From Rhinopomastus cyanomelas (taxonomy: Eukaryota; Chordata; Aves; Bucerotiformes; Rhinopomastidae), in the NCBI GenBank assembly GCA_013400115.1, contig VXBP01005168.1, positions 62,001-126,000 on the forward strand: DNA of 64,000 nucleotides, given 5' to 3'. Both the position numbers and the translations under genes were made by a program. The notes beneath the pieces are model-generated. The model did no database searches. It was not told the origin of the DNA and saw only the letters and a program-made list of their open reading frames with translations. Below are positions 36,093-47,464 of this stretch, one piece after another (within the stretch, counting starts at the first letter, position 1; every line of letters starts with the position of its first letter).

Positions 36093-36539
36093 AAAACCAA
36101 GAACCAAACCCAAAACTATTTTGTTTAGATTAGATGTTTCTATAAATGAAATTATTAAGTTATACCAGAGACATAATTCAGCAGCAGTTGCTCTGGTGGA
36201 AAATGCAAAAGAAAGTAGACTCTCAACAACGGTGTTTGTGTTGAGGACTGTGAAGTTTTCAAAATAAATCTGATGCCTCCAACACTGATGATGTGAATTT
36301 GTCTGACACATTTTGTAGATTACATCTAAAATATTTTAAGCAGCAGCAGCAAGCATGAAGGACAAAGGTCAAACCCCAGCTGACCACTAACCACTTTGAG
36401 CCAAATGAATTTACGTGAGTTATTGCACATGCATGAGTTACTGCACATTTGTGCAAAGAAATATGTTCTCAGATAGCTTTTCCATTGATGTTGTGGATGG
36501 AGTGACACACTTTATTCATCACTGAATACATCAACAATG
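36093..36539. other. Unique sequence, no gene seen
   Basis: Several short minus frames (36084-36311, 36259-36456, 36326-36508) overlap one another and have no motif I can name. There is a short CAGCAG run at about 36342. Confidence 0.4.
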
Positions 36540-36905
36540 AGATCCCCTGCGTTGGTGACCATCAGGTGCAGTATAACGTGCTCTTAATGTTGCCTGGTTT
36601 AAGAAGGTATCCTCAGGGCATTCTAGTAGCCTCCTGGATTGCCTACAGCTTGCTGGATGAAGTCCCCTCGTATGAGAGCCTGCAAGCATAATGCCACCTG
36701 CAGCTGGAGGAAGAAGTCTTCATCAGTAGGTTCCCATTGATCAGACAGCCTCTAGTATATGTTAACCACTAGGTTATTTTTCTTTTCTTAGTCTCTAATT
36801 CTTTCCCTTAGTCTTTTGACCTGCTCATGGTTGTTCTTCATGCACAACTCTTCACACTCCATCCATTTCTTGACTTAGAGGGCAGTGTCCATCCTAGATG
36901 TAAAG
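36540..36905 (-). mobile_element. Possible CR1 5'-region fragment, very old
   Basis: On the minus strand it loosely resembles the CR1 endonuclease-coding region found near element 5' ends. GAGATCCCCTGCGTTGGTG at one side and CTTAGAGGGCAGTGTCCATC at the other are the best-matching stretches. It is heavily diverged, with no frame. Confidence 0.35.
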
Positions 36906-36967
36906 TCTATATAATTTTAATCCCTCATAGACAATGCATGTAATTTTTTTTATACTCTCAATCTACC

Positions 36968-37665
36968 TATCATGGGTTGAAGCTGAGCCCAGCATGGAAG
37001 AGAAAGGAAAGAAAGGAAATAAATTTATGGACTGGGAATAAAACCTCTAAAACTCCTTTAATTAAAATAATGACAAAACAAAATATATAATCAAATATAT
37101 TTATACAAAAAAAAAAACCACAGCAGCCCTGATGACAATTACTTCAACACCACTACTGAGACAGAAGCTGGGGAAGTCTCTCACTTAACTCAGTGGCAGA
37201 CAGGAAACAGATATATAAGCCAGAATTGGACTCAGAGATGCTAGAACTGGGTTTAAAGGCAGAACAGGCAGTTCTCCTCAGGCACTTCCATTGAAGATGA
37301 GAAGCTGGCCCTTGTGGTCCCTCAGCTTTATACCCAATGTGATACACATGAAAAGCAATACCCTGTCCATCAGTTTAGGGTCAACTCTCCCATCTGCTCC
37401 TCCTCGCAACTGTGGCCTCTCAATTACTGCATCCTCAACATGACACACAAGATTTAGTAGTAGATCTTGGTCTGCTTAGGAGCAAGTCTAAGCAGGGACC
37501 TTTCTGCACACCAGGCCTTGGTAGTGACTCTAAACTCCCAGCTTTAGAAGCAACCACTGTCTGCACAAATATGCTGTTAGCTTCTGAAGATGCAGTTACT
37601 GAAAAGAGATTGAGCTGGAAAAGCAAAATCACTGAGCAGAACTACTTCTGATCCAAGTCAAACTA
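36968..37665 (+). mobile_element. LTR, family C (copy 1)
   Basis: Starts TATCATGGGTTGAAGCTGAG, a form typical of bird ERV LTR starts (TGTCATGG-like, first G changed to A). Its second half, 37305-37650, matches the minus-strand sequence at 45700-46100. Shared blocks are TGGTCCCTCAGCTTTATACC, GGAGCAAGTCTAAGCAGGGA and CACCACTGTCTGCA-like stretches. The TTTATACC block may be a TATA-like promoter element. The 3' end, between 37650 and 37670, is not fixed. Frames 37412-37651 (plus) and 37632-37435 (minus) have no coding meaning. Confidence 0.65.
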
Positions 37666-37990
37666 GGAACAGTACACTATTTCATGGTAAATGTGGAATA
37701 GGTAGGAAAGAAACGTGGTTGCATTAGCAAAGCCTCACTAAATTAACAATTTAGCCATTATACCACACAGGAATAATTAAGTAATAATTTTCTTACCTCT
37801 GAGGTCAATTGAGTAATTCTGCTCCGTGACCTCACACCATCTTTACTCAACTTGACACGACTGGAAATTTCTGTGCTAACTGCTTGTGTGAAAAATGGCT
37901 CTGGAAAAAGAAAAATAAATCAAAACATTACAAAACCAAGAATGTTTTATATTAATGAATAATATTTGTAAGGAGTTAGATCTTTCTGAA

Positions 37991-38820
37991 TGTTGTAATT
38001 TGAGCCTGGCAGGGCTCTTAATACTGGGGAAGGAAGTTGCTGGCAGTAGCCCTTGTTAAGAAACTTTGAAGACAGAAGCTCCTTCTAAGCTCTAGTTACT
38101 CCCCTGTCTCTGAATGTTTAAGCCAATGAACACCTCTGTCAATAAATGTATTTTGGGGAGAGGAAAACCTGTGAAGACAAGTTTTCTCTTTCCTGTTGGT
38201 TTTGGGGATCTGTTTTGGGGGAATCCATACAGTCATGGCTGAGCATACTATGGCAGATGTTTTCTCTCTGGGAGCATGGTGATGGAGGAGATGGTGAGTC
38301 TGTGGAGAACCCAGATGTCAGCAAAGAGTCCTATGGTGGAGTACATGAAGGAACTCATCTGTAGCCCTGGTGGAAGATGATATGCTGGAGTAGGGGACTG
38401 ACCTTGAGAACACGAAGCAGAAGACTAATCTTTAAAGGAACTGTTGGCTCTGAGGAAAGGATAGATCAGCTGAAGCAGTAAGGTGCTGGGTTGACCCATG
38501 ACCCATGGAAGACCCCTATATTGTGTGAAGAAAGATCATAGAGGACTTCTCTCTTGTGGGGGAGAAGATACCACATTGTCACAGTGAAAAGAACAGAGGG
38601 AAAGCAGAAAACAGAGCTGGATCCAGGTATGTAAGAAATACATGATTGCTCTTTGCATGCTTTGGTGATTGGTTCTTTCTGTTGTTTGAATTAAACATAT
38701 TATGCCAAATGGAGCCTGTCTCTTTTGGCCTGACTCATAAATGTCAAGCTAAACCCTCCCTGTTATTGTTTCAGCTCATTAGCACTTTTGCTGATTAGAA
38801 ATGATCCCACACAGACCTGG
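37991..38820 (+). mobile_element. LTR, family B (copy 1)
   Basis: The start TGTTGTAATTTGAGCCTGGC and the end region (AACCCTCCCTGTTATTGTTT, then TTAGCACTTTTGCTGATTAG, then a GACCTG stretch) parallel the element at 50087-50905. The middle is much less similar, so they are either old relatives or different subfamilies. The 3' boundary is approximate. It sits just after LTR C and before LTR A, making a run of three LTRs. Confidence 0.55.
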
Positions 38821-38917
38821 TCTGTGTGGCCAGCCAGTGGTGCCCAGTTAGAAGATCTCACCGTTACATTCACAACGAGCACTCCTGGATTCGTTGCTCT
38901 GAAAGTGTGCAGTGTAT

Positions 38918-40257
38918 TGTTGCAGTCTGAAAATGACCTGAATTTCCAGATGTATAAATTTGTGCTTTCATGAAGAAAAGAAGTTATATTGCTTTAAGAG
39001 GACACCACCAGTGACCTGTCCTGGGGGAGGTTAAGCTATAGAATTGTTGTAGGTACCTGCTCTTGAGGGATGGGCTAGGTGAGAAAAGGGGAGAGTGATC
39101 TTAGCCCTGCCTCTTTTTGCTGAGGGCTTCTAGCCCAGCACAGGGCTGCTGCCCTGTGCTAACCAGCCCCCCACACTTCTAGGTTTGGTCCAGCCCAGAC
39201 CTTGGACCTGCTCCACTGTGGGAAAGGATGTGGTGACTCTGCACGGCACTGACCCTGGCCCAGATCCCAGACCCTGACCCTGTTCCGCTATGGGGAGGGA
39301 TGTTGTGGTTCCTTGTGGACCGGAGAAGCAAGAGCTTAGTGCCATTACCATTCTCCACGAAGCAGCTGTTCAGCAACCTGTGATGAACTGAAGGGATTCC
39401 TCTTTCTCCTCCTGGAGCTGAGATAGGAGGAGAGAGGAGAAGAGACAGTCATGGAACCCTCTGGGCCACATTTGCAGAGTGTGGAGGGGCCCCTAGGGAC
39501 ATGGCCATGCAGTCGGTCTCCATCTTGGGACCCGCACGTGGTCACGGCTGGAGTCCACCACCATCATAGAGAGCACTCATCAGCAGGAAGAGAGACAGTG
39601 TCATTTCTGCTGCTGAGGAAAACTGGGGATGCTCAAGTATTGGGGAGAATTCCTCCATGCTTAGCTGAAGAAAGCAGAAGGACTCGAGAGTCTTTAAACA
39701 TCGGGCATGAAAGACAGAGTCTGGGTCCTTTGTTTGAAAGCATGTCTCCTGCACTGAGGGAGGCAGTTCAGGTGCTGAGGAATCAGACCTGCCTGGTGAG
39801 TGTTGGGCTGGAGAAACTACGCTGAAGTATTGAAGAATTCACCAGTCTGGACAGCCAGGGTGCTGCTGTTCGCAGGCAGGGGTGACACATGAATAATAAA
39901 GAGGGTGGTGGTACTCGTCTCTACTCTCGACTGACATGCTCTTCATCTCTGCTCGACTGACATGCTCTTTTCCCCAGGTCTCTAATGTGAAAAAAACCCA
40001 AGGACCAATACAATACTGATCTCCCACTGTATTTTTCTCAGAATATGTGATGGCATTTGTGACAGAGCTTCTAGCTGGTGTGCACTAACCTGCTTAACCT
40101 TTTCTTCTTTTCTGTGTACAGTTATAGAGTTCATAAACTATTTTCCAGTTTCCCTAAGCTACCCATTGTCTGGCAAATTTTATCCAGGATCTTACTGAAA
40201 CCTAAATGTTTTGTTTTGTTTTACTTTATCTTTACTTGTGGTCTTGAACCCAGCACA
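38918..40257 (+). mobile_element. LTR, family A (copy 3), about 1.34 kb
   Basis: Begins TGTTGCAGTCTGA, like the well-bounded copy at 47823, and shares GTGCTTTCATGA shortly after. It ends GAACCCAGCACA at 40257. Flanks TGTAT (38913-38917) and TGTGT (40258-40262) would be a 5-bp target duplication with one change. The body from 39320 to 40257 aligns throughout with copy 2. It carries an imperfect 72-bp duplication at 39185-39318. The 124-codon frame 39451-39825 lies across the LTR and is not a gene. Confidence 0.78.
39185..39318. repeat. Imperfect 72-bp tandem duplication inside the LTR
   Basis: The stretch beginning CCCAGACCTTGGACCTGCTC at 39194 recurs, changed, as CCCAGACCCTGACCCTGTTC at 39266. 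Each unit then has a GGGAAAGGATG- or GGGAGGGATG-like continuation. It sits in the upstream half of the LTR. Upstream tandem repeats in LTRs can act as enhancers, but here that is only a possibility. Confidence 0.65.
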
Positions 40258-40718
40258 TGTGTTAAGGAAGGAAAAAACAAATCATAAGGAACAGAGAGAA
40301 GGAGTCATAGAACACAAACGTCTCTGAGACAGGCTGAGAGTGGATGAAAAGGTTATACATTCAGTGGTATGTGATCAACTCTCAGATACTAAATATCAGC
40401 ACTGAGATCTGTTTCTACTCCATTAGGCTTAGCTGTTACTCAAAATAACATCCACTCCCTGTTGATTTAATTAAGTTTGACCTATATTTTGCAGAGTAAG
40501 AAATTCAAATGAAGACTAAACATACTTTATAAAAGCAGTTTTCTTAAGCTCTTCATACAGTACTGAAGGAATATTTAAATGAAGTTGTAGTGCTCACAGT
40601 ATTTTTAGGCTACTGTTGGAAAGTTCAAAGCAGGGATACTTTAAACCACACAACTTAGTCACAGGAGTTGTGGAAGAAAATATCTCCTAAAGAAAATATT
40701 CATACTAAAAATCACTGA
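40258..40718. other. Unique sequence, no gene seen
   Basis: AT-rich DNA between the LTR and the 325-codon chimeric frame. Confidence 0.45.
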
Positions 40719-41696
40719 TTGCCTTGCAAAACAGCAGTAAAAGCACTGTCCCTGGAAGAAGGATATTCTTCTTATTGTTATATAGATTCTGAGAAACAGA
40801 ACAGCATTAAAGGTCATAGAGAGGCTATTAATGGTTATACAGAGGCTATTAATGGTTATACAGAGGCTATTACCACACAGCACAAAGAGATTGAAACTGT
40901 TTGTGCTGAGGGTGAAGAATCTACATTGCAAACGTATCAGAACCTCTCTTGGTCAACTTCTAGCTTGGTTCTGTTTAACTGGGCAGAGAAAAATCTAATG
41001 AGCTATAACAAGAGTAAGTGCAGAGTCTTGCATCTGGGCAAGAACAACCCTAGGTACCAGTATAGGCTGGGGACTGACCTGTTAGAGTGTAGTGGAGGGG
41101 AAAGGGACTTGGGGGTCCTGGTGGACAACAAGATGACTATGAGCCAGCAATGTGCTCTTGTGGCCAAGAAGGCCAACAGCATCCTGGGGTGGATTAGAAG
41201 AGGGGTGGTTAGCAGATCAAGAGAGGTTCTTCTCCCCCTCTACTCTGCCCTGGTGAGACCACACCTGGAGTATTGTGTCCAGTTCTGGGCTCCTCAGTAC
41301 AAGAGGGATGTGGAGCTGCTGGAGAGAGTTCAGCGTAGGGCAACAAAGATGATAAGAGAGGTGGAACACCTCCCTTATGAGGAGAGGTTGAGGGAGCTGG
41401 GTCTCTTTAGCTTGGAGAAGAGGAGACTGAGGGGTGACCTCATTAATGTCTACAAATATTTGAGGGGTGGGTGTCAGGAGGATGGCACTGGGCTGTTCTC
41501 GGTGTCATGTAGTGATAGGACAAGGGGCAATGGTTGTAAGCTGGAACATAGGAGGTTCCACATCAACCTGAGAAGGAACTTCTTCACAGTGAGGGTGACG
41601 GAGCACTGGAACAGGCTGCCCAGGGGGGTTGTGGAGTCTCCTTCTCTGGAGATGTTCAAGACCCGACTGGACAGGTTCCTGTGTGACTTGGTTTAG
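40719..41696 (+). pseudogene. 325-codon open frame: unknown N-terminus fused to CR1 ORF2 C-terminus
   Basis: This is the longest open frame in the window. The first ~86 codons (40719-40976) are not recognisable CR1 and include three near-copies of a 7-residue unit (EAINGYT). From about 40977 the product is the C-terminal end of CR1 ORF2, in order: 'SYNKSKCRVLHLG', 'ERDLGVLVDNKMTMSQQCAL', 'PLYSALVRPHLEYCVQFWAP', 'LPYEERLRELGLFSLEKRRL', 'HWNRLPRGVVESPSLEMF', ending 'FLCDLV'. In a complete CR1 this segment follows the reverse transcriptase core; no catalytic residues are included, so the frame cannot reverse-transcribe. The most likely reading is a young 5'-truncated CR1 that landed in frame with a chance upstream frame. 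I see no promoter, splice signal or Kozak context that argues for expression. An exapted host protein is possible but unsupported. Confidence 0.7.
40811..40873 (+). repeat. 21-bp tandem repeat, about three units
   Basis: The unit AGGCTATTAATGGTTATACAG starts near 40822 and recurs at 40843 and 40864 (the last is partial), preceded by a diverged half unit at 40811-40820. The period is a multiple of three, so it stays in frame with the downstream CR1 and codes a 7-residue repeat. Two full units are identical, which suggests a recent duplication. Confidence 0.92.
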
Positions 41697-41779
41697 GTGA
41701 TCCTGCTGTTGCAGGCAGATTGGACTAGATGATCTTTCGAGGTCCCTTCCGATCGGTAATGATTCTATGATTCTGTTTG
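40977..41779 (+). mobile_element. Young CR1 LINE, best-preserved copy
   Basis: About 800 bp from the ORF2 region after the reverse transcriptase core through the stop at 41696, a short 3' untranslated region (GTTGCAGGCAGATTGG, GATGATCTTTCGAG) and an AATGATTCTATGATTCTG tail. The coding part has no frameshift or stop, so it inserted recently compared with the other copies. The 3' end should fold as the hairpin recognised by the CR1 reverse transcriptase, as known for the family. Confidence 0.94.
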
Positions 41780-44440
41780 CTGAGTGCTCATCCACAGTAA
41801 GAGTTCCTGAGCTGCACTCATGGGGCATTTCTTAGTTTATGTGAAGGAAAAGGGGTTCACTCTAAAAAGCAATCTAGAATGTGTGGAGTTGGAGTTGTAA
41901 GGAAGTGAGTTTGACAGGAAATGTGCCAAAAGCATGCTAGGATTTGATCTAAAACACTAACCTAGATGCATCTGTGGTGCAGAGGGCAAATAAGAGCTTA
42001 AAATAGAATTTAACTCCCAGCAATAAGTCCTTCTATTTCCTTAGGAGAAATAGTTAACTCTATGGAACTTCCTTGCTGTCTTAGTCTCAGAGTTCATGCT
42101 TTGAAGGTTTGCTTTTTGCTTCTATTAAACTCAATTTCAATGCCTTCTTGTAACAAACATTTGCAGTTCCTTTCTGGGACATCCTGCCGTGGTTCTCCAA
42201 AGCTCACACAAGTTTCCAGCTCAACTGAGTGTTTGACTGAGCTGACGTTTCCATTCAAACACAGACCTCAGTTTTCACCCTTTGGAGCTGCTGTATGGAA
42301 AACTTTGGGTTGGTGTCCAAAGCACATGTGGAAGTGGGCAATAAGGGTCCTTGGTGGGTTTGTCAACAGGGGTGTGTCTGGACTGTGGTGGAGGGCAGGA
42401 TCACAGTCAAAGGATAATGGTGGCTGTTCTGTACATGGGATTAATGAGCTTGTAGAATTTACATGTCAACAAGAAAAAATCCATAAGCTTGAGAGAAGCA
42501 TGTAGTGCTTCTTTTTCAACATCTTTGGGAAGGCTCCCCTGACTTGTTTGTTGTGCATTGGGGTATTTTTTGTTTCTAGGAATATTTTTTGATGATTCTA
42601 CATATTTCTTTATTGTTTCAAACATAATCAGTCCTTTTCAATTATTTTTCTTTATTTTTCTAATTTTATGGAAAAGCTTTTACTTGCTTTCTTTAATTCT
42701 TCACAAACATTTCTTGAAGAATAAATTCAGTAATTCCATGACTTAACTAGCTTGTCCTGAAGACTGTAAATGCATAGATTAATTCCTGCAATAAGCAATT
42801 ATAGAATTAATAAGGTCTTCAAAATAACAGGAGGAAAAGTGTTTTGCCTTTAAATATTTGCTGTCAAGTTATTAATAATTATGCAGCATTTTACATCTTC
42901 AAAGCATTCTGCAAATAATTGCTCATTAAGCTTCACAAGACTTCTGTGAATTCTTTCGTCTTTATGAATACTTTTATACCAACATTATAGCGAAGCCCTG
43001 AGGGCTAGAATCATAACAGGGATTTAGGCACCAAGAATCAATTTAGGCACAAAAACTAGTGGGTATTTCTGTTCACAGCAGTCCGGCAGAGACTTGTGTG
43101 TGAAGTCTCCAGCTGCTTACCTTGCACAAAATGTATGTCCAGAAATACAAGGAAGTAGTTGTCTGATCCACTGCTCTGCCTGAAGTTACCAAACTGGTCT
43201 GCTCACTTACCTCCTCCTGTTGTGGGGTGACCTTCTTATACTTTGAAGTTTAGTAATTCATCTTAAATATCAGCATCTTCGAATTTAATTACAATTCTAT
43301 GTTGTAACTTGAAGATTAGTGGAAGAAACAAATGCTTTATTTATACAAGTTGAATCAGACACAGTAATGAGTTTATCATAATTTTTTAGGAATGTACCTG
43401 AGTGCAATTGCCTGAATCCTAAGGAGATTCAATCTGCTGAAAGGAGTGAGCTTCACTTTGTCACCCTCTAGACAAGCACTCCAAAAACACTAGAATACAT
43501 CAGCTTTGAAGGTCTTGGATTAAAACTGTTTGTTTTCTGTATCACAGTTGAAGGATAAATTAACGAGGAGCAAGAACACATCTCATAGTATATCCTAATG
43601 ACTGAAGAAGATTATTATTTTAACAATCAACACACTTCTCCATCAGATATTCTTTTGATATTTCCCTGATTTCTGCTGTGACGCTTCGTAGGGCTTCTGA
43701 GAATCTGATGTCACAATAAATAAGTCTTGCCAAAAAATAAGGTACTCTCTGCATCTAGCTGAAATGTAGAAAGATCAGTGACTAAAATTCATTTAATTTA
43801 CATAAATATTACTGGCACATGTCTGTGTAGTTCTACATTATATCCTAGGCAGCTAATGGTTTATCCATGATTTTGGGTAAACTTCAATGCCAGCTCTTGG
43901 TCTGAAAAGGTAGTTTTTAATTAGCGTGAAGTAGAGACTTAGGTGAAATGTAGATGTCTGGATCCCATGCTACCTTTTTGCTAATGGTTAAACACACTAT
44001 ATATTTGCTTTAGTTTAAAGGTTTTCTAGGAAAAAAATACAATCAATCTTACTGGATTTTTTTTAAGATGTGCCTTGGAAATTATCTTGAATAAGTATCA
44101 GAGCAATGTCTTCATCAAACAGAAGGATGGTAATTACTATTTTAACACTGTAGCTGAAGGGGAAAACCACACCACTTGCCTTTCTCCTCTCCCTTGCAAA
44201 TATCTCAGTCAGCAGCCTGTTCTAAGAAAACTATTTAGAAATAAAGATGTAAAACTTTTAACCTGGCTTTATTTTAATGTATGTGAATTTCTTGATTTAT
44301 GTTGATTTGTACAGGTTCATACTTTGCTCTCTGTGCCTGAAAGGAAAAGAACAAACACTCTCACTCTATTCTATTTGATTGGTGATTGCCCAGCTCTCAG
44401 TTTCTATCAGGTTCTCTCTAATGCCTTTCTACTCCCAAGG
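41780..44440. other. Unique sequence, no gene seen
   Basis: About 2.7 kb. The 147-codon plus frame at 42062-42505 starts with a hydrophobic, cysteine-containing stretch but lacks any domain I recognise. Its GC content is only slightly above the surroundings and no splice context is clear. It is the one non-repeat frame here that I would list as a faint possibility, at low probability. Confidence 0.35.
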
Positions 44441-44687
44441 AGAAGTTTAGGTCAGACATCAAGAAAAACATGTTTATTGAAAGAGTCATCAGGCATTGGA
44501 ATGGGCTGGGAAGAGAGTTGGTTAAATCATCATCCCTGGATGTATTTAAAGCCATGTTTTAAAGTCATGTAGATCTCAAGCTTAAGGAAATGATTTAGTG
44601 GTGGTCTTGGTAGAGTTAGGTTAATGGCTGGACTTGATGACTCCAAAGGTCTTTTCAAACCTAAATGATTGTATGATTCTATGAATA
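44441..44687 (+). mobile_element. CR1 LINE 3' fragment, distinct subfamily
   Basis: Contains GAAGTTTAGGTCAGACATCA and the 'RHWNGLG' region, then a 3' untranslated region with TTTAGTGGTGGTCTTGGTAG and GGTTAATGGCTGGACTTGAT. This end differs from the youngest subfamily and resembles 57031-57265. The tail is ATGATTGTATGATTCTATG. Confidence 0.85.
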
Positions 44688-45699
44688 GCTAAAATTTTCT
44701 GGCCATGCGTCTCGATACCGATGTATATGCCGGAGTCTGTTTTTCCTTTCTAGTGGTTGTATCATGTACATCATCTTTAGTTCAACGAAAGATCAAAATA
44801 ACTTTCTTTGACATGCATGTCAATTATTTACTTCAGAGAACTGATTTATGTCATCCAGCAACAGAAACATTGGAAAAGCAGACCACATTTTTGCTTTTAC
44901 TTTGTAGCAGAAAATACAAAATTCAGTTATTGGCAGATTTAAATTGTTAATGCCTTTTGAGTTCCGTTCCTGAATAATTCCTGTACATTTGGAAATACAA
45001 AATTCTATCTGAGCATGATGAAACTGTACCATAAGGGGAAAAAATAAAGAAAGATGTAAATATGGACTAAAAAAGAATACAAATGAAGGAGCCCTTTCCT
45101 CATTCCTAAAGGAGTTCAGAATCTACCAGAGGAATGTTCCTTTTGTACTTTATTATAGTGGCTTCTAGTCCAAGATAAATGTGGGAATGTGAAAGCTGAA
45201 ATTAGCAGTCTAATGGCCACAGCGATGGTGCTGCAGGGCTAACAGCTCTTCAGAGGCTGATCTGCCTCTGCATCACACTGAGCCCCCACCATGAAGAGCT
45301 GAAGGCAGGCAAGTCCCAGGAGCCCAAAACAATTCTCAGGAGCTGTGTTGTTGCAGACTGACGCTGTGCCACTTGAGAAGTAAATAATAGATACCTAAAG
45401 CAAATAATCTTATAGAAAGAGCATTGGCATTTCTGTGAATTATAAAATCTGTTTATTTTTACCTTGTTTTTTGAGAAACAAACTGTGAAGATTTCAGGAG
45501 GCCTTTAACATTTTGGGATTTTAATAAATGCAGTCTCCAAAAGTGCCCGTCTGTTTTAAGTGTTTGACTTTTCTATTGCTGTTTGTATGTTTAGGACTGC
45601 TTCTCTCTTCTTCCTTCTTATTTTTCAGTTTTTTGTTCCTTTTAGATTATTTGGGGTTTTTTTTCTGTTCTTTTAATTTGTTGATCTGGTTTCAGTTAC
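44688..45699. other. Unique sequence, no gene seen
   Basis: AT-rich apart from a modestly GC-rich patch at about 45215-45370 that I cannot assign. Confidence 0.4.
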
Positions 45700-46100
45700 A
45701 ACAGAACTAATTCTGTTCAGTGATTTTACTTTTCATCTCAGTCTCTTCTCACCAGCCACACTTTCTGCAGTTAATGCCTTATTTATGCAGACAGTGGCTG
45801 CTCCTACAAGTGATGGTGCTTGATGTTTACAGTCACTACCAGGAGTTGGTGTGCAGAAGGGGTCTTGCTTAGATTTGCTCCTCTGAGAACCAAGGTCACT
45901 GCTAAGTCTTGTGTGCCAGTAAGTGACAGGCTGCACCCGCAGGGAGGATTGGACCAGACAGGTGACCTGAACTGACCAACAGAGTATTTGATCTCATATA
46001 CATTATATTGGGTATAAAGCTGAGGGACCACAAGGGCCATATCTTCCACTTGTCTCGCTGGCCCTTATGTCTGCCTCCCTCTTTTCAATGTTGGGCACTG
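45700..46100 (-). mobile_element. LTR, family C (copy 2), partial
   Basis: Minus-strand match to 37305-37650. Shared blocks are the CCCTCAGCTTTATACCCAAT-like stretch at about 46008-46025 and GGAGCAAATCTAAGCAAGAC near 45870. The 5' part of the LTR is missing or too diverged to see. Confidence 0.65.
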
Positions 46101-47464
46101 ACTGCGCTCTGTATCCAGTGGCAAAGCAGGAGTCTGCTAGTAGTATTCTGCTGAGTAAACACTGCAGGGGTCACTGTACCATATAAACCATTCTACATAA
46201 ATATGTACTTCAAGCAAGATTGCTTCTCAAACTTTTCTGGATTTATCTTTCTAGTTTATTCTGAATATCTGACAAGGTTATAGAGAGATAATGAAAACTG
46301 AGTAACTGTTAAAATTGGATAAGGAAATTAATACATCCCGTGCTTAAATGACACATTTTTAGGGAGACATGATCAACCTTGACCACTTATGTTACAAATA
46401 TTTGCAAAACACTCTTAGAAGTGTTTTAATATAAATTCTTAATTATTTTTATGAGCTGGAAAATGTAATGCAAGTTCTAAAGAGATTAAACTGTTGAACT
46501 TGCCAATTCCAAATAATACAATGCCAAGAGGAAAAGTCTGCTCTAGACAGAGCAATATATCTCCTGTGACAAAGATATTGTACACCTTGCCTCATTTTCT
46601 AAAACATACATTTCTAATAATCTGCTGAAGGGTAAAATATGTCTCTCAGTAGAACATTACATGATTCTTCTCACTTTATTTTATGCTTCTCATTCACTGC
46701 TTCATAGACTGTTCAGAATGGAGACATGTTGAAATTTATCGTTTCACTCAACTGTAATTTTAATAAACTCACTGTGTAGATAAATTCACTCAAGCATGAA
46801 TAAATACAAAATATAGAATAACCTTAGTAAGAAATTACATACTCATATACTTGTTGACTTCATAATATTATGGCAACATATCTGTAATGAAAGTATTGAC
46901 TATTCCATAAGAGCACCATAATATCATGGTATTGCTGGTATTATAATTTGCCACCCTTTTTTTTCCATAGGATGAAAATGCCCAGAGTACAGTGCTATAT
47001 TTTTATCTCCTAGTTAAAAGATCATTATTAAGGCATCTGCTGTGGATTGATATCTCTATAGAGAATAAATATGAAGGATAAATGCTGAAGTAAAAAACAT
47101 CCTAATGTTTCTGTATCTCTGATTAGTGGAACATAATCATACTGGTGAGCTTCACAGACTGCTGAGGAAAGCAAAGCATTCTGTGTAAACAAGGCATTGA
47201 ATTTAAGATATCCTTAGAGCCTCTGACTCTTAATGTGTCAGAAAATGCTCGTGGTTAAAACTGAATTGCACATAAACAGCTTGACAAGCCAACATGACTG
47301 GAAGGCTCTTACCACACAACAGTGCTGCATACTACAAATAAAAGGAAAACTAAGTCTTGCAAAATGATCACATCCAATGTCACGTGAGAATAAAGGAAAC
47401 ACAGTAATAACATTTATTTTCATAAAAATAGTATCTTGGCCAGAAAAGGGTAACAATGTTGGTG
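46101..47464. other. Unique AT-rich sequence, no gene seen
   Basis: Over 1.3 kb of AT-rich DNA without recognised repeat ends. The short minus frame 47456-47238 has no named motif. Confidence 0.45.

Noticed and set aside
39451..39825. 124-codon plus frame in LTR A copy 3
   Set aside because: The matching stretch in copies 1 and 2 is not open in the same way, so there is no sign of a conserved protein.
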